DNA of 64,000 bases from Hydrogenophaga sp. PAMC20947 (GCF_004795855.1 NZ_CP039252.1:2046001-2110000), one strand, 5' to 3'; positions 37,653-48,886 are shown, counted from the first letter of the stretch. Numbers and translations are program-made. The notes: a model not told the origin generated them from the letters alone.

Positions 37653-39019
37653 CAGGCAGAGGCCGAAGCATCCGCTTTGATCATGGCCGCGAACTCGGGC
37701 CGGAAATGCTTGAGCATGGCGCGCACCGGCATGGCCGCAGCGTCACCCAGGGCGCAAATCGTGCGACCCATGATGTTCTCGGCCACATTGTCAAGCAGCG
37801 CCATGTCTGCGGCCTTGGCGTCGCCACGGTGGATCTTGTCCACCAGGCGCCACAGCCACCCGGTACCTTCGCGGCAAGGCGTGCATTGCCCGCAGGACTC
37901 GTGCATGTAGAAATAAGACAAGCGCTTGAGCGACTCAACCATGCAGCGTGAATCGTCCATCACGATCACGGCACCCGAGCCCAGCATGGAACCGGCCTTG
38001 GAGATCGAGTCGTAGTCCATGGTGCAATCCATGATGACGGGCGCAGGCAACACGGGCGAAGACGATCCACCAGGGATCACCGCCTTGAGCGTGCGCCCCT
38101 GGCGCACCCCGCCGGCCAGCTCCAGCAGCTTGGCGAACGGCGTTCCCATGGGAATTTCGTAGTTGCCTGGACGCTCGACATCACCGCTGACCGAGTAGAT
38201 CTTGGTGCCACCGTTGTTGGGCTTGCCGCACTCGAGGTAGGCCTGACCACCGTTGCGGATGATCCAGGGTACTGCCGCGAAAGTTTCGGTGTTGTTGATG
38301 GTGGTTGGTTTGCCATACAAACCGAAACTGGCCGGGAATGGCGGCTTGAAGCGCGGTTGGCCTTTTTTGCCTTCGAGCGATTCCAGCAAGGCGGTTTCTT
38401 CGCCACAAATGTAGGCGCCGAAGCCGTGGTGGGCGTGAAGCTGAAAGGTGAATCCACTGTCCAGGATGTTGTCGCCCAGCAAACCGGCGGCACGCGCTTC
38501 TTCCAGCGCGGCCTCGAATCGCTCGTACTCCTGGAAGATCTCGCCATGGATGTAGTTGTAGCCCACGCTGATGCCCATGGCATACGCCGCGATCGCCATG
38601 CCTTCGATGACGATGTGGGGGTTGTACATCAGAATATCGCGGTCTTTGCAGGTGCCCGGCTCGCCTTCGTCAGAGTTGCACACCAGGTACTTCTGTCCGG
38701 GGAACTGGCGGGGCATGAAGCTCCACTTCAAACCCGAAGGGAAACCGGCACCGCCACGCCCCCGCAGAGATGACTCCTTGACGGTGGCAATCACCTGGTC
38801 CTGGGTCATGCCAGCCAGGCCGGTCTCAGGATCGGGCGCAGAGCCATCTTTGCCCAGCACCTTGCGCAGGGCCTGGTAGCCGCCACGGGCTTCGTAGTCC
38901 TTGAGGGACCAGTTGCTGCCGTTCAGGCCAGCATAGATCTGGGCATCGAGGTGGCGGTCATGAAAGCAGGTCTGAACGCCGGTGGCACGAAATTGCGCGA
39001 GCACTTGATCTGCGGTCAT
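37652..39019 (-). CDS. nuoF: NADH-quinone oxidoreductase subunit F (NADH-binding)
   Basis: A 455-aa flavoprotein that oxidises NADH with FMN. Landmarks: [20 protein letters not shown] (about 61-80) for the Gly-rich NADH/FMN site, [16 protein letters not shown] (about 95-110), [17 protein letters not shown], and the [4Fe-4S] ligands [15 protein letters not shown] (about 360-374) plus a later Cys in [10 protein letters not shown]. The start at 39019 ([10 protein letters not shown]) overlaps the nuoE stop by 4 bp; the long upstream extension of the frame is antisense noise. Confidence 0.97.
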   Translation of the reverse strand: MTADQVLAQFRATGVQTCFHDRHLDAQIYAGLNGSNWSLKDYEARGGYQALRKVLGKDGSAPDPETGLAGMTQDQVIATVKESSLRGRGGAGFPSGLKWSFMPRQFPGQKYLVCNSDEGEPGTCKDRDILMYNPHIVIEGMAIAAYAMGISVGYNYIHGEIFQEYERFEAALEEARAAGLLGDNILDSGFTFQLHAHHGFGAYICGEETALLESLEGKKGQPRFKPPFPASFGLYGKPTTINNTETFAAVPWIIRNGGQAYLECGKPNNGGTKIYSVSGDVERPGNYEIPMGTPFAKLLELAGGVRQGRTLKAVIPGGSSSPVLPAPVIMDCTMDYDSISKAGSMLGSGAVIVMDDSRCMVESLKRLSYFYMHESCGQCTPCREGTGWLWRLVDKIHRGDAKAADMALLDNVAENIMGRTICALGDAAAMPVRAMLKHFRPEFAAMIKADASASA

Positions 39020-39552
39020 GCTTTGCCTTCCGAGGCCTTCAGGCCGTCGATCAGTTGATCGAGTTTGTCGTTGCTCATGAAGCTGCACATGTGGCGGTCG
39101 TTCACCAGCATCACAGGCGAATCGGCGCAAGCGCCCAGGCATTCGCTTTGCTGCAGGGTGAACAGGCCGTCGGCAGTCGTGCCGCCCATGGTCACACCCA
39201 GCCTGTGCTCCAGATGTTCCAGTGCCTTGCCCCCGTCGCGCAGCAGGCAAGGGAGGTTGGTGCACACGTTGAGCTTGAATTTGCCCACCGGTTGCTGGTT
39301 GTACATGTTGTAAAAGGTGGTGACCTCGTACACGGCCATCACAGGCATGCCGAGATAGTCAGCAATGGCCTTTTCGCTGGCCCGGCTGACAAACCCCTGC
39401 TCCTGCTGCACGATAGACAGGCAGGCCATCACGGCGGATTGGGCCTGGTCTGCCGGGTATTTGGCCACTTCGCGCGCGAAGCGTGCGAGCGTTGCCTCGG
39501 ACAACTGAGCGGCCTGAACCGGACCGCTGGCGGTTGAGCTGACTGCGTTCAT
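39016..39552 (-). CDS. nuoE: NADH-quinone oxidoreductase subunit E (2Fe-2S)
   Basis: A 178-aa thioredoxin-fold subunit with one [2Fe-2S] cluster. The ligands are Cys in [13 protein letters not shown] (about 96-108) and in [13 protein letters not shown] (about 134-146). The N-terminal helical part includes [20 protein letters not shown]. It hands electrons from NuoF onward or serves as side cluster N1a. Overlaps with nuoD and nuoF by 4 bp at both ends indicate tight coupling. Confidence 0.96.
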   Translation of the reverse strand: MNAVSSTASGPVQAAQLSEATLARFAREVAKYPADQAQSAVMACLSIVQQEQGFVSRASEKAIADYLGMPVMAVYEVTTFYNMYNQQPVGKFKLNVCTNLPCLLRDGGKALEHLEHRLGVTMGGTTADGLFTLQQSECLGACADSPVMLVNDRHMCSFMSNDKLDQLIDGLKASEGKA

Positions 39553-40802
39553 CGGTCAATCTCTCCAAAAACGATATCCATGGTGCCGATGATCGCAACG
39601 GCATCCGCGAGCATGTGGCCCTTTGCCATTTCGTCCATGGCCGACAAATGCGCGAAACCGGGCGCGCGGATTTTCAGGCGGTAGGGCTTGTTGGCGCCGT
39701 CGCTGACCATGTAGATGCCAAACTCCCCCTTGGGGTGTTCGACTGCGGCATAGGCTTCGCCCTCGGGCACATGGAAGCCTTCGGTGAACAGCTTGAAGTG
39801 GTGTATCAACTCTTCCATGCTGGATTTCATGGATTCGCGCGAAGGCGGTGCGACCTTGTGGTTGTCGGTAATCACCGGGCCAGGATTCACCCGCAGCCAG
39901 TCCACACACTGCTTGATGATGCGGTTGGACTGCCTCATCTCCTCCATTCGGACGAGGTAACGATCGTAGGTATCTCCCGTCTTGCCGACCGGGATGTCGA
40001 AGTCCATCTGATCGTAGACCTCGTAGGGCTGCTTCTTGCGCAAGTCCCAGGCGATGCCCGAGCCGCGCAGCATGGGCCCTGTCATGCCCAGATTGAGCGC
40101 GCGCTCTGGTGTGACCACACCGACGCCAACCGTGCGCTGCTTCCAGATACGGTTGTCCGTCAGAAGGGTGTGGTATTCCCCGAAATAGGTCGGGAACCGC
40201 TGGGTGAAATCGTCGATGAAGTCCAGCAACGAGCCCTGGCGGTTGGTGTTCATCTCCGCCATGGCTTTGGCATTGCGGATCTTGCTGTGCTGGTACTGCG
40301 GCATGGTGTCCGGCAGGTCGCGGTACACGCCGCCAGGACGGAAATAGGCCGCATGCATGCGCGCACCCGAGACCGCCTCGTACATGTCGAACAGGTCTTC
40401 GCGCTCCCGGAAGGCGTAAATCAGGATGGTGGAGCTGCCGCAGTCGTTGCCGTGCGAACCCAGCCACATCAGGTGATTCAACAACCGCGTGATCTCGCTG
40501 AACATCACACGGATGTACTGCGCGCGGATCGGCACCTCGATGCCCAGCAGCTTTTCAATGGCCAGGCAATAGGCGTGCTCATTGCACATCATGGACACGT
40601 AATCCAGCCGATCCATGTAGGGCAACGACTGGATATAGGTCTTGTGTTCGGCCAGCTTTTCGGTGGCGCGGTGCAACAAACCGATGTGGGGGTCAGCGCG
40701 CTGAACCACTTCGCCATCGAGCTCCAGAACCAGGCGCAAAACGCCGTGGGCTGCCGGGTGCTGAGGGCCCAGGTTCAGGGTGTAATTCTTGATTTCTGCC
40801 AT
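39549..40802 (-). CDS. nuoD: NADH-quinone oxidoreductase subunit D
   Basis: A 417-aa subunit of the quinone-reduction module, related to the large subunit of NiFe hydrogenases but without the metal site. Landmarks: [20 protein letters not shown] (about 12-31), with the His involved in quinone binding, and [20 protein letters not shown] (about 43-62). The 25-bp gap to nuoC contains no other feature. Length is normal. Confidence 0.97.
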   Translation of the reverse strand: MAEIKNYTLNLGPQHPAAHGVLRLVLELDGEVVQRADPHIGLLHRATEKLAEHKTYIQSLPYMDRLDYVSMMCNEHAYCLAIEKLLGIEVPIRAQYIRVMFSEITRLLNHLMWLGSHGNDCGSSTILIYAFREREDLFDMYEAVSGARMHAAYFRPGGVYRDLPDTMPQYQHSKIRNAKAMAEMNTNRQGSLLDFIDDFTQRFPTYFGEYHTLLTDNRIWKQRTVGVGVVTPERALNLGMTGPMLRGSGIAWDLRKKQPYEVYDQMDFDIPVGKTGDTYDRYLVRMEEMRQSNRIIKQCVDWLRVNPGPVITDNHKVAPPSRESMKSSMEELIHHFKLFTEGFHVPEGEAYAAVEHPKGEFGIYMVSDGANKPYRLKIRAPGFAHLSAMDEMAKGHMLADAVAIIGTMDIVFGEIDR

Positions 40803-40827
40803 GTGATTCCGCCTCAGGCTTCAGCCT

Positions 40828-41448
40828 TCAGTGCAAGCCCCCGTAGTTGTCTTCGCGGATGATGCGCGGCGTGACTTCGCGAGGCTCGATGGTCACCGGC
40901 TCGTAAACCACGCGCTTGCGCTCAGCGTCGTAGCGCATCTCCACATGCCCGGACAGCGGGAAGTCCTTGCGGAACGGGTGACCGATGAAGCCGTAGTCTG
41001 TGAGGATGCGGCGCAGGTCGTTGTGACCTTCGAAGACGATGCCATACAAGTCGAAAGCTTCGCGCTCATACCAGTTGGCCGAGCTCCACAACGCAGTGAT
41101 CGAGGCGAGCACGGGAAAATCGTCTTCCGGGCAAAAGACCCGCACGCGGAGGCGGTGGTTCTTGCTCACGGACAACAGGTGCACCACAGCCGCAAAACGA
41201 GGACCTTCCCAGCGACCGTCACCGTAATCCTGGTAATCGATGCCACACAGGTCGAGCATTTGCTCGAACCGGGCTTCAGGGGCGTCGCGCAGGGTTTGCA
41301 TCACACCCAGGTAGTCGGACGAACCAACAACCAAGGTGAGCTCGTCCCGCACGATGTCCAGCGAACGCACTTGGTCGCCCAGCAATCCTTTGAGGGTCGC
41401 TTGGAGCGCCTGCAGACTGGGCGCGTAAGTGGTGGCGTTTTCGGTCAT
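40828..41448 (-). CDS. nuoC: NADH-quinone oxidoreductase subunit C
   Basis: A 206-aa subunit of the connecting arm. It contains the family signature [20 protein letters not shown] with following [20 protein letters not shown] (about 121-160), and the C-terminal [14 protein letters not shown]. NuoC and NuoD are separate genes here, in contrast to the fused form of enterobacteria. The start at 41448 ([10 protein letters not shown]) excludes a 17-residue frame extension into the gap. Confidence 0.96.
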   Translation of the reverse strand: MTENATTYAPSLQALQATLKGLLGDQVRSLDIVRDELTLVVGSSDYLGVMQTLRDAPEARFEQMLDLCGIDYQDYGDGRWEGPRFAAVVHLLSVSKNHRLRVRVFCPEDDFPVLASITALWSSANWYEREAFDLYGIVFEGHNDLRRILTDYGFIGHPFRKDFPLSGHVEMRYDAERKRVVYEPVTIEPREVTPRIIREDNYGGLH

Positions 41449-41485
41449 GGGCCGTGATCTTTCCGGTATCTGGCAAAGCCCGCGC

Positions 41486-41965
41486 TCAGGCGCGTGCAAT
41501 GGTGTTGGTGCGGCGAATCTTTTGCTGCAGCTGGATGATCCCGTAGATCAGGGCTTCAGCGGTCGGCGGGCAACCCGGCACATACACGTCCACGGGCACG
41601 ATGCGATCACAACCCCGCACCACAGAATAGCTGTAATGGTAATAACCACCGCCATTGGCGCAGGATCCCATGGAGATAACCCAACGTGGCTCAGCCATCT
41701 GGTCGTACACCTTGCGCAAGGCTGGCGCCATCTTGTTGCACAACGTACCCGCCACAATCATCAAATCCGATTGCCTCGGACTGGCCCGAAACACCTCGGC
41801 GCCAAAACGGCCGATGTCGTAACGCGCCGCAGCCGCGTGCATCATTTCAACAGCGCAGCAGGCCAAGCCAAAGGTCATGGGCCACAACGAACCCGTTTTG
41901 GCCCAGTTCACGACCGAGTCATAACTCGTCGTCATGAAGCCTTCTTTGAATACGCCTTCAATCAT
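41486..41965 (-). CDS. nuoB: NADH-quinone oxidoreductase subunit B
   Basis: A 159-aa subunit that binds cluster N2, the last [4Fe-4S] cluster before quinone. Ligands are the adjacent cysteines in [12 protein letters not shown] (about 32-43), Cys in [14 protein letters not shown] (about 96-109) and in [16 protein letters not shown] (about 127-142). It lies 27 bp behind nuoA and 37 bp before nuoC. Length is normal. Confidence 0.97.
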   Translation of the reverse strand: MIEGVFKEGFMTTSYDSVVNWAKTGSLWPMTFGLACCAVEMMHAAAARYDIGRFGAEVFRASPRQSDLMIVAGTLCNKMAPALRKVYDQMAEPRWVISMGSCANGGGYYHYSYSVVRGCDRIVPVDVYVPGCPPTAEALIYGIIQLQQKIRRTNTIARA

Positions 41966-41992
41966 GTGTGCTCCATTGCGCCAGCAGACGCT

Positions 41993-42352
41993 TCATTCCC
42001 AATCCAGGGCGCCAATTTTCCACGCGTACACAAAACCCACCAACAGATCAACCAAGAACACCACGCCCGTGACAAAGCCCGTAGAGCCGATATCGGCAAA
42101 CGCCACCGCCCAGGGAATCAGGAACGCGATCTCGAGATCAAACAAAATGAAGAGAATGGCCACCAGGTAGTAGCGGACATCGAACTTCATGCGCGCGTCT
42201 TCGAAAGCCTCGAAGCCGCACTCGTAAGGGGAATTTTTTTCCGGATCGGGCCGGTTGGGGCCAAGGATGTAACCCAAGGCCTGGGGTATGACCCCGACAG
42301 CAAGACCCACCACAATAAACAAAAGGACGGGAAGGTATTGCTCGAGACTCAT
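41993..42352 (-). CDS. nuoA: NADH-quinone oxidoreductase subunit A
   Basis: A 119-aa three-helix membrane subunit. It begins [20 protein letters not shown] and has the conserved loop [20 protein letters not shown] (about 43-62) and the Glu-containing helix [16 protein letters not shown] (about 72-87). The start at 42352 agrees with the family; upstream frame residues overlap the gap to the tRNA gene. It is the first gene of the 13-gene nuo series. Confidence 0.96.
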   Translation of the reverse strand: MSLEQYLPVLLFIVVGLAVGVIPQALGYILGPNRPDPEKNSPYECGFEAFEDARMKFDVRYYLVAILFILFDLEIAFLIPWAVAFADIGSTGFVTGVVFLVDLLVGFVYAWKIGALDWE

Positions 42353-42398
42353 TTTGATGTATCCGTTGGCATGGCCTTGCGCCATGATTGCCAATGTT

Positions 42399-42483
42399 TG
42401 GTGCCGACGGCGAGACTCGAACTCGCACAGCTTTCGCCACTACCCCCTCAAGATAGCGTGTCTACCAATTTCACCACGTCGGC
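42399..42483 (-). tRNA. tRNA-Leu (anticodon GAG)
   Basis: The minus strand folds into an 85-nt type II tRNA with CCA encoded. The acceptor stem is GCCGACG (from 42483) with CGTCGGC, followed by ACCA. The D arm has GTGAAATTGGTAGACAC, the anticodon stem CTATC/GGTAG encloses loop TTGAGGG with anticodon GAG, and the T arm has GTTCGAGTC. The long variable arm (about GTGGCGAAAGCTGT) supports leucine. It reads CTC and CTT codons. It lies between secG and nuoA and may be processed from a common transcript. Confidence 0.96.
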
Positions 42484-42669
42484 TGGGTCTACATTGTCGG
42501 ATCCGCGAGGACTGCTGCGAACCATCCCGACAACCCATAGAGTTTACCCTGAATCACACCCGTTTCTGGGCCAGCCCTGCATTTTTTGGTGCAAATGCAC
42601 AAGACAGGCCCTGCTTGCAACGCGCCAGAACGAAGGCCCGGCGTCATGCCGGCTCGTTCGGTCGCAAAC

Positions 42670-43095
42670 TTATTTGGAAGGAATCTGGGCCTCACCTGCG
42701 GCGGGCACATCGGCCGGGACCGATGGGACAGCATCGGCGGCAACCGGCGCTGCGGCAGGCGCCTCGGCGGAACCCGGGATCTGCTCAGCTGGCGTCAGGG
42801 GCGCTACTGGCACGACCACGCCCTCAAGCACGCTGCCTGTTGCGGCGGTAGGGCGCAGATTACCGAAATAGGCCAGCCCCAGTGTGGTGGCCAAAAAGAG
42901 GCCTGCCAGCACCCCCGTGGTGCGCGACAGGAAGTTGGCACCCCCTGAAGCACCAAACAGGCTTGCAGAGCCTGCGCCCCCACCAAAAGCGGCGCCCGCA
43001 TCGGCACCCTTGCCATGCTGCATCAGGATGAGGCCTACCATGAAGACAGCGGCGAGGATCTGGACAACTTGCAGGATATTCAACAAAGCGTGCAT
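42670..43095 (-). CDS. secG: preprotein translocase subunit SecG
   Basis: A 141-aa SecG with two membrane helices: LLNILQVVQILAAVFMVGLI (about 4-23) and FLSRTTGVLAGLFLATTLGL (about 54-73), joined by the typical QHGKGADAGAAFGGGAGSAS loop (about 26-45). It supports SecYE in protein export. The C-terminal tail (about 85-141) is Ala/Pro-rich and longer than in E. coli (110 aa), which is common in betaproteobacteria. It follows tpiA by 34 bp. Confidence 0.95.
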   Translation of the reverse strand: MHALLNILQVVQILAAVFMVGLILMQHGKGADAGAAFGGGAGSASLFGASGGANFLSRTTGVLAGLFLATTLGLAYFGNLRPTAATGSVLEGVVVPVAPLTPAEQIPGSAEAPAAAPVAADAVPSVPADVPAAGEAQIPSK

Positions 43096-43129
43096 GGAAA
43101 TACTCCGGTAAGGAACAAGGCTGCCGGGC

Positions 43130-43879
43130 TCAGAGCTGAGCGGCGGCCACAATTTGAAGGAAATCGGCTGCCTTGAGCGACGCACCGCCGATCAAACCGC
43201 CATCGATGTCTGGCTGCGCCAGCAAGCTGGCGGCATTGGCCGCATTCATGCTGCCGCCATAAAGAATCTTCACCCGCTCTGGGTGTTGCGTGGCTGCTGA
43301 GATCTGCTTGCGCAGCACGGCATGCACGGCTTGAGCCATCTCCGGGGTCGCCGTCTTGCCGGTGCCAATCGCCCAGACAGGCTCATAGGCCACCACGATT
43401 TCGCTGGTGCAATGGGCCACGGCGTGGATCACGGCGGCCAACTGGCGCTTGACCACGGCTTCGGTTTGATTCGCGTCGCGCTCAGCCAGGGTTTCACCCA
43501 CGCAAACGATCGGGGTAACGCCCGCGGCCAACGCACGCTGGGCCTTGCTGGCAACAGCTGCATCGGACTCGGCGTGGTACTGGCGGCGCTCGGAGTGCCC
43601 CACGATAGCGTAGCGGCAAGCGAAGTCTTTCAACATCGCTGCGCTGATTTCACCCGTGAAAGCGCCCTGCTCCTGGGCCGACACGTCTTGAGCGCCCCAG
43701 GCGATGGCGCTGCCCGTGAGCAGACTTTGCATCTGTGCGAGGTACAAGGATGGCGCGCACAGCGCCATTTCGGCTTTGGGCTCGATTCCCTGCAAACCCT
43801 CCAGCATGGCTTGCACCAATGCCTGGTTGGCGGCCAGCGAGCCGTTCATTTTCCAATTGCCTGCGATCAGTTTTGTCAT
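43130..43879 (-). CDS. tpiA: triosephosphate isomerase
   Basis: A 249-aa TIM-barrel enzyme that interconverts dihydroxyacetone phosphate and glyceraldehyde-3-phosphate. Catalytic residues: Asn and Lys in [11 protein letters not shown] (about 4-14), His in [11 protein letters not shown] (about 92-102), Glu in [13 protein letters not shown] (about 162-174), and the phosphate loop YGGSMNAAN (about 208-216). Start at 43879 has GGAG 9 bp upstream; seven frame residues before it were dropped. It stands 17 bp behind the oxidoreductase gene and 34 bp before secG. Confidence 0.97.
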   Translation of the reverse strand: MTKLIAGNWKMNGSLAANQALVQAMLEGLQGIEPKAEMALCAPSLYLAQMQSLLTGSAIAWGAQDVSAQEQGAFTGEISAAMLKDFACRYAIVGHSERRQYHAESDAAVASKAQRALAAGVTPIVCVGETLAERDANQTEAVVKRQLAAVIHAVAHCTSEIVVAYEPVWAIGTGKTATPEMAQAVHAVLRKQISAATQHPERVKILYGGSMNAANAASLLAQPDIDGGLIGGASLKAADFLQIVAAAQL

Positions 43880-43896
43880 GGATTTCTCCGGAGCAT

Positions 43897-44895
43897 TCAA
43901 GCCCAGGTGAGCACAATCTTGCCGATGTGCTGATTGGACTCCATCAAGGCGTGGGCCTCGGCCGCACGCGATGCTTCAAATTCGCGGTAAATAACGGGTT
44001 TGATCAACCCCTGCGACAGCAACGGCCACACCCGTTCGCCCAGGCTTTTCGCGATGGCCGCCTTGAAGGCTACCGGCCGGGGACGCAACGTGGAACCGGT
44101 GATCACCAGACGGCGACGCAATACCAGGCCCGCATTGAGCTCGGCTTTCACACCGCCTTGTACGGCGATGATGACGATACGACCGTCTTCCGCCATGCAC
44201 TCGACTTCGCGCGCCACATAGCTGCCGGCCACCATGTCGAGGACAACGTCGACGCCACGACCAGACGTGAGCTTCATCACCTCGGCCGCAAAGTCTTGCG
44301 TTTTGTAGTTGATGGCGTGGTCGGCTCCGAGCTGCAGACAGGCCGCACACTTCTCGTCACTGCCTGCCGTGGTGATCACGGTAGCGCCGAACGCCTTGGC
44401 CAGTTGAATGGCGGTTACGCCGATTCCGCTGGTCCCCCCCTGAATCAACAGCGTTTCACCAGCCTGCAAGCGGGCTCGGTCAAACACATTGCTCCAGACG
44501 GTAAAAAAAGTTTCGGGCAATGAGGCCGCAGCCACATCGTCCAGTCCATCGGGCACCGGCAGACACTGCTCAACAGGTGCGACGGCGAATTGGGCATAGC
44601 CCCCGCCGGCCACCAGCGCACACACGCGGTCACCGACCTTGAAGCCCGCCGAGGCCATGGCCTCGACATCGCCGGCTTCGATCACGCCAGAGACTTCAAG
44701 CCCCGGCAGATCGGAGGCACCGGGCGGCGGCGGATAAGCGCCGCTGCGTTGCAGGACATCGGGCCGATTGACGCCAGATGCACGCACGCGGATCAGCACT
44801 TCTCCCGCACCCGCAACAGGCCGGGGTCGCTCGCACAACACCAGTACCTCGGGTGCACCAAAGGCGCTGATTTCTACGGCTTGCATCTGGGTCAT
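43897..44895 (-). CDS. NAD(P)H quinone oxidoreductase, zinc-independent MDR family (PIG3-like)
   Basis: A 332-aa medium-chain reductase. The N-terminal GroES-like domain contains [20 protein letters not shown] (about 41-60) and [14 protein letters not shown] (about 68-81). The Rossmann part has [20 protein letters not shown] (about 151-170), the NADP-binding loop, and the family mark [11 protein letters not shown] (about 233-243). The catalytic zinc ligands of alcohol dehydrogenases are missing. The similarity is to the PIG3/quinone oxidoreductase group that often stands before tpiA in Burkholderiales. ATG at 44895 was used; an ATG three codons later is also possible. It follows pnp by 15 bp. 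Confidence 0.9.
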   Translation of the reverse strand: MTQMQAVEISAFGAPEVLVLCERPRPVAGAGEVLIRVRASGVNRPDVLQRSGAYPPPPGASDLPGLEVSGVIEAGDVEAMASAGFKVGDRVCALVAGGGYAQFAVAPVEQCLPVPDGLDDVAAASLPETFFTVWSNVFDRARLQAGETLLIQGGTSGIGVTAIQLAKAFGATVITTAGSDEKCAACLQLGADHAINYKTQDFAAEVMKLTSGRGVDVVLDMVAGSYVAREVECMAEDGRIVIIAVQGGVKAELNAGLVLRRRLVITGSTLRPRPVAFKAAIAKSLGERVWPLLSQGLIKPVIYREFEASRAAEAHALMESNQHIGKIVLTWA

Positions 44896-44910
44896 ATCAG
44901 TCCTCCGCAA

Positions 44911-47040
44911 TCACGACTGTGGTTGCTGCTGTGGTTGCTCGGCGCTGTTGCGGTCGATCAAAGCCTTCATGGACAGCTTGACGCGGCCCTTTTCGTCGGT
45001 CTCGAGCACTTTGACTTTGACAATCTGGCCTTCGGTCAGGTAGTCGGTCACTTTTTCCACCCGCTCATGAGCGATCTGGCTGATGTGCAGCAGGCCGTCT
45101 TTACCGGGCAGCAAGTTGACCAGGGCACCGAAGTCCAGGATCTTCGTGATCGGGCCTTCGTAAACCTTGCCAATTTCCACTTCGGCGGTGATCTGCTCGA
45201 TGCGGCGCTTGGCTTCTTCGGCCTTGGAGGCTTCGGTCGCTGCGATGGTGATGGTGCCGTCTTCGTCGATGTTGATCTGGCAGCCAGTTTCTTCGGTCAG
45301 CGCACGGATCACGGAGCCGCCCTTGCCGATCACGTCACGGATCTTCTCGGGGTTGATCTTCATCGTGAACAACTTGGGTGCAAAGTCGGACACTTCGGTC
45401 TTGGCTTCGCCCATGGCTTCCTGCATCTTGCCCAGGATGTGCATGCGGGCTTCTTTGGCTTGCGCCAGTGCAACCTGCATGATCTCTTTGGTGATGCCCT
45501 GGATCTTGATGTCCATCTGCAAGGCGGAGATACCGTTGGTGGTACCGGCGACCTTGAAGTCCATGTCACCCAGGTGATCTTCGTCACCCAGGATGTCGGT
45601 CAACACGGCGAAGCGGTTGCCATCCTTGATCAGGCCCATGGCGATACCGGCCACGTGGGCTTTCATGGGCACACCTGCGTCCATCAAAGCCAGGCAGCCA
45701 CCGCAGACAGAAGCCATCGACGACGAACCGTTGGATTCGGTGATTTCCGACACCACGCGCATGGTGTACGGGAAGTCTTCCTTGCTTGGCAGCACGGCGA
45801 TCAGCGCCCGCTTGGCCAGGCGGCCGTGGCCGATTTCGCGGCGCTTGGGTGAGCCAAAACGGCCCGCTTCGCCTGTGGCGAAGGGAGGCATGTTGTAGTG
45901 CAGCATGAAGCGGTCTTCGTACTCGCCGGCCAATGCATCGATGCGCTGGGCATCGCGGTCGGTACCCAGCGTGGCAACCACAAGCGCCTGTGTTTCACCG
46001 CGGGTGAACAGGGCCGAACCGTGGGTACGGGGCAGCACGCTGTTGCGGATTTCGATGGCGCGCACGGTGCGGGTGTCGCGACCGTCGATGCGGGGCTCAC
46101 CGGCCAGAATCTGACCACGCACAATCTTGGCTTCGATTTCAAACAGCAGCGATTCGATCGCTACGCTGTCGAATGCGGCACCTTCGGCCTTCAACGCCGC
46201 CATCACTTCGGCGTAAGCCGTGCGGCAGGCTTGCGTACGGGCTTGCTTGTTGCGGATCTGGTAGGCGGCTTCCAGCTTGGCCTTGGCCAGGCCGTCGATC
46301 TTGGCGATCAGGGGCTCATCCTTGGCAGGTGGCTGCCAATCCCAGGCCGGCTTGCCAGCGTCACGCACCAGCTCATTGATCGCGGCGATAGCGATGTTGC
46401 CTTGCTCATGGCCGAACACCACGGCGCCGAGCATGATTTCTTCGCTCAGCTGCTGGGCTTCGGACTCCACCATCAACACTGCGGCTTCGGTACCGGCGAC
46501 GACGAGGTCGAGCTGGCTGTCTTTGAGCTGGGTCTGGCCTGGGTTCAGGACATATTCGCCATTCACATAGCCCACGCGCGCAGCGCCGATGGGGCCGTTG
46601 AACGGGATCCCGCTGATGGACAGAGCGGCGGAGGTGGCGATCAACGCCGCGATGTCGGCCTGCACTTCAGGGTTCAGACTGACCACGTGCACGATGACCT
46701 GGACTTCGTTGTAGAAGCCTTCGGGGAACAGGGGGCGAATCGGGCGATCGATCAGGCGGCAGGTCAGCGTTTCGAGTTCGCTGGGGCGGCCTTCGCGCTT
46801 GAAGAAGCTGCCGGGGATCTTGCCGGCGGCGTAGGTCTTTTCCGTGTAATCCACGGTCAGCGGGAAGAAATCTTGACCGGCCTTGGCATCGGTCTTGGCG
46901 ACCACAGTGGCCAGCACCACGGTGTCATCGATGTTGACCAGCACAGCGCCGGAGGCTTGACGGGCGATTTCGCCGGTTTCCATGGTGACCGTGTGCGGGC
47001 CCCACTGAAAGGTCTTGGTGACTTTATTGAACATGCTCAT
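44911..47040 (-). CDS. pnp: polyribonucleotide nucleotidyltransferase (PNPase)
   Basis: A 709-aa 3'-5' exoribonuclease using phosphate. It has two RNase PH domains, with [19 protein letters not shown] (about 399-417) and the catalytic area [20 protein letters not shown] (about 431-450), then a KH domain ([18 protein letters not shown], about 563-580) and a C-terminal S1 domain ([20 protein letters not shown], about 624-643). The tail after S1 is short and Gln-rich. The start at 47040 ([11 protein letters not shown]) has AAGGAG upstream. It lies behind rpsO as in most proteobacteria. Confidence 0.97.
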   Translation of the reverse strand: MSMFNKVTKTFQWGPHTVTMETGEIARQASGAVLVNIDDTVVLATVVAKTDAKAGQDFFPLTVDYTEKTYAAGKIPGSFFKREGRPSELETLTCRLIDRPIRPLFPEGFYNEVQVIVHVVSLNPEVQADIAALIATSAALSISGIPFNGPIGAARVGYVNGEYVLNPGQTQLKDSQLDLVVAGTEAAVLMVESEAQQLSEEIMLGAVVFGHEQGNIAIAAINELVRDAGKPAWDWQPPAKDEPLIAKIDGLAKAKLEAAYQIRNKQARTQACRTAYAEVMAALKAEGAAFDSVAIESLLFEIEAKIVRGQILAGEPRIDGRDTRTVRAIEIRNSVLPRTHGSALFTRGETQALVVATLGTDRDAQRIDALAGEYEDRFMLHYNMPPFATGEAGRFGSPKRREIGHGRLAKRALIAVLPSKEDFPYTMRVVSEITESNGSSSMASVCGGCLALMDAGVPMKAHVAGIAMGLIKDGNRFAVLTDILGDEDHLGDMDFKVAGTTNGISALQMDIKIQGITKEIMQVALAQAKEARMHILGKMQEAMGEAKTEVSDFAPKLFTMKINPEKIRDVIGKGGSVIRALTEETGCQINIDEDGTITIAATEASKAEEAKRRIEQITAEVEIGKVYEGPITKILDFGALVNLLPGKDGLLHISQIAHERVEKVTDYLTEGQIVKVKVLETDEKGRVKLSMKALIDRNSAEQPQQQPQS

Positions 47041-47080
47041 GGTTTGCTCCTTGGCGCCACCCACACAGGGGTGACATGGC

Positions 47081-47097
47081 GTGCAGACAATCTGCAC
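47081..47097 (-). promoter_or_regulatory. hairpin in the pnp leader
   Basis: GTGCAGA (47081-47087) and TCTGCAC (47091-47097) pair with a 3-base loop, 41 bp before the pnp start. In E. coli the pnp leader carries a hairpin cut by RNase III for autoregulation; whether this one plays the same role is inference from position. Confidence 0.4.
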
Positions 47098-47238
47098 AAA
47101 ACCCGGCGATCACAACCCAGAACACGATGCCATTCCAGCGGTCTTGCGGCCTTGCGCCACGCATGCAACACCGTTGGAATGACACAGCTTCGCTCTGTTG
47201 CCGCTGCGCCGGGATCAAAAGAACCAGCATCTGCAAAC

Positions 47239-47272
47239 AAAAAACGCCCGAGCCAGCGAACCAACTCAGGCG
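47239..47272 (-). terminator. intrinsic terminator behind rpsO
   Basis: On the minus strand CGCCTGAG (47272-47265) pairs with CTCGGGCG (47252-47245) with one G-T pair, followed by six T (47244-47239). It lies 26 bp behind the rpsO stop, so part of the transcripts should end before pnp. Confidence 0.75.
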
Positions 47273-47298
47273 ATTTCCGTATCAGAACCTGGTCAAAA

Positions 47299-47565
47299 TT
47301 ACTTGCGCAGACCCTGTTTCTGGATCAGGGCGAGGTAACGCTCAGCATCTTTGGACTTGAGGTAGTCCAGCAGCTTGCGGCGACGGCTCACCATGCGCAA
47401 CAGACCACGGCGACCATGGTGGTCTTTGGCGTGGGTCTTGAAGTGGGGGGTCAGTTCGTTGATGCGTGCGGTCAGGATAGCGACCTGCACTTCCGGGCTA
47501 CCGGTGTCATTGGCGGCACGGGCATTGTCCGCAACGACGGCGGCTTTGATGTCTTTGGCGATCAT
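47299..47565 (-). CDS. rpsO: 30S ribosomal protein S15
   Basis: An 88-aa protein of normal length. It has the S15 pattern [20 protein letters not shown] (about 22-41) and [30 protein letters not shown] (key parts [12 protein letters not shown] and [10 protein letters not shown], about 45-74). It binds 16S rRNA early in small-subunit assembly. AAGGAA precedes the start. rpsO-pnp order is conserved. Confidence 0.98.
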   Translation of the reverse strand: MIAKDIKAAVVADNARAANDTGSPEVQVAILTARINELTPHFKTHAKDHHGRRGLLRMVSRRRKLLDYLKSKDAERYLALIQKQGLRK

Positions 47566-47676
47566 GGAAATTTCCTTCTATAACAAGCGACCCGTCGCAG
47601 CCTGCAAGCCCCGGAATGCCGGAAACCTGGCGCCGCAACGGGCGTGAATTGCCATTGAAAACAACGGCAACCTCAA

Positions 47677-47682
47677 ATTATA
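47677..47682 (-). promoter_or_regulatory. candidate -10 box of rpsO
   Basis: A perfect TATAAT on the minus strand about 112 bp upstream of the rpsO start. The -35 box is unclear because the region upstream is the end of the aminotransferase gene and is GC-rich. Confidence 0.4.
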
Positions 47683-47695
47683 GCCCAGCTGCGGT

Positions 47696-48886
47696 TCAGG
47701 GCTGCTGGTCCAGCCATTGGCGCAGCCGTTCAGCGCCCTGCACGAGCCGCGCAGGGTCAAGACTGGCAAAGCACCAGCGCAACCAGCCCGACGCTTCCTG
47801 GCCAAACGCGCTGCCCGGGGCCAGTCCCAGCCCGGCTTCACGCACGAGGCGCTTGGCCGTGTCCAGGCAATCAGGGTGTCCTTCCAGACGGAAGAAGGCG
47901 TACATGCCGCCCTTGGGTTCGGCCAGGGTCACGCCTGGAATGGCCAACAACAAGGGGACCAGGGTGTCGCGGCACACCCGGAGGTGGTTCACAAGCGCAG
48001 GGGTGATCTCATCACCCCGCTTCAAGGCGGCCTGTGCGGCACGCTGGACAAACACGGGGGCGCAAGACGTGTTGAACTCGATCAATTTCCCCATGGTCGG
48101 GGTGAGCATGGCAGGCAATACGAGCCACCCCAGACGCCAGCCTGTCATCAGAAAGCTCTTGGAAAAGCTGTGCGCCACGATCAACCGGTCTTCGGGCTCG
48201 GCCACGTCCAGAAAACTGCTGGCGGCACCATTGGCGGTATCACCAGCGAAATAGAGGCGCTCGTACACCTCGTCGGCCAGTATCCAGGTGCCGGTGTGAC
48301 GGCAGTGCTCAAGGATGGTGGCCTGCTGGGCGCGGTCGAGCGTCCAGCCGGTCGGGTTGTTGGGGGCATTGAGGATCAGCAGCTTGGTCGTCGGCGTGAT
48401 GGCGGTCAGCAAGGCATCCATGTCCAGCACCCAGGCTCCCGCCCGGGCGCCCTTCTCCTGCACCTTGAGCGGGACACAGCGCAGACGCGCACCCATGATG
48501 CGGGGCTGGGCCAGCAGATTGGGCCAGACTGGCGTGATCGCGACCGCTTCATCGCCCGCATCGAGCAAGGCCTGGGACGCGAGCATCAAGCCGTTGACCC
48601 CACCCGAGGTGACCGCGAGTCTGGGCTGCCAGTGGGGTGCGCCGCGACCGGGGTGCAGGGCGTCGGTGTAAACGGCAAGGGCTTCGCGCAGCTCCGGCAG
48701 CCCAAGGTTGTGGGCGTAAAAGGTTTCGCCAGCCTGCAGGGAAGCCATGGCGGCCTCTCGCACAAAAGCCGGGGTAACTTCGTCGCTCTCGCCGAACCAG
48801 AATTTCAGCACGCCTTCGCGACCCAGACCTTCGTTGGCCACTTCTCGGATGCGTGATTCTTCCAGCTTCTCAATGACCTGTCGCAT
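47696..48886 (-). CDS. PLP-dependent aminotransferase, class I/II
   Basis: A 396-aa fold-type I aminotransferase. The PLP lysine is Lys243 in AHSFSKSFLMTGWRLGW; the substrate-binding pattern NAPNNPTGWT lies at about 173-182, the PLP-stacking DEVYERLYF at about 208-216, and the C-terminal Arg in GWLRWCFA. Such enzymes often use aspartate, aromatic or branched-chain amino acids; specificity cannot be read from the sequence. The ABC binding-protein gene lies 66 bp upstream on the same strand, so joint expression is possible. Confidence 0.9.
   Translation of the reverse strand: MRQVIEKLEESRIREVANEGLGREGVLKFWFGESDEVTPAFVREAAMASLQAGETFYAHNLGLPELREALAVYTDALHPGRGAPHWQPRLAVTSGGVNGLMLASQALLDAGDEAVAITPVWPNLLAQPRIMGARLRCVPLKVQEKGARAGAWVLDMDALLTAITPTTKLLILNAPNNPTGWTLDRAQQATILEHCRHTGTWILADEVYERLYFAGDTANGAASSFLDVAEPEDRLIVAHSFSKSFLMTGWRLGWLVLPAMLTPTMGKLIEFNTSCAPVFVQRAAQAALKRGDEITPALVNHLRVCRDTLVPLLLAIPGVTLAEPKGGMYAFFRLEGHPDCLDTAKRLVREAGLGLAPGSAFGQEASGWLRWCFASLDPARLVQGAERLRQWLDQQP

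Noticed and set aside
35580..37910. 776-codon plus-strand frame opposite nuoG
   Set aside because: Antisense of a conserved complex I gene without any recognisable domain.
45898..47583. 561-codon plus-strand frame opposite pnp and rpsO
   Set aside because: Antisense shadow; the minus strand carries two universally conserved genes.
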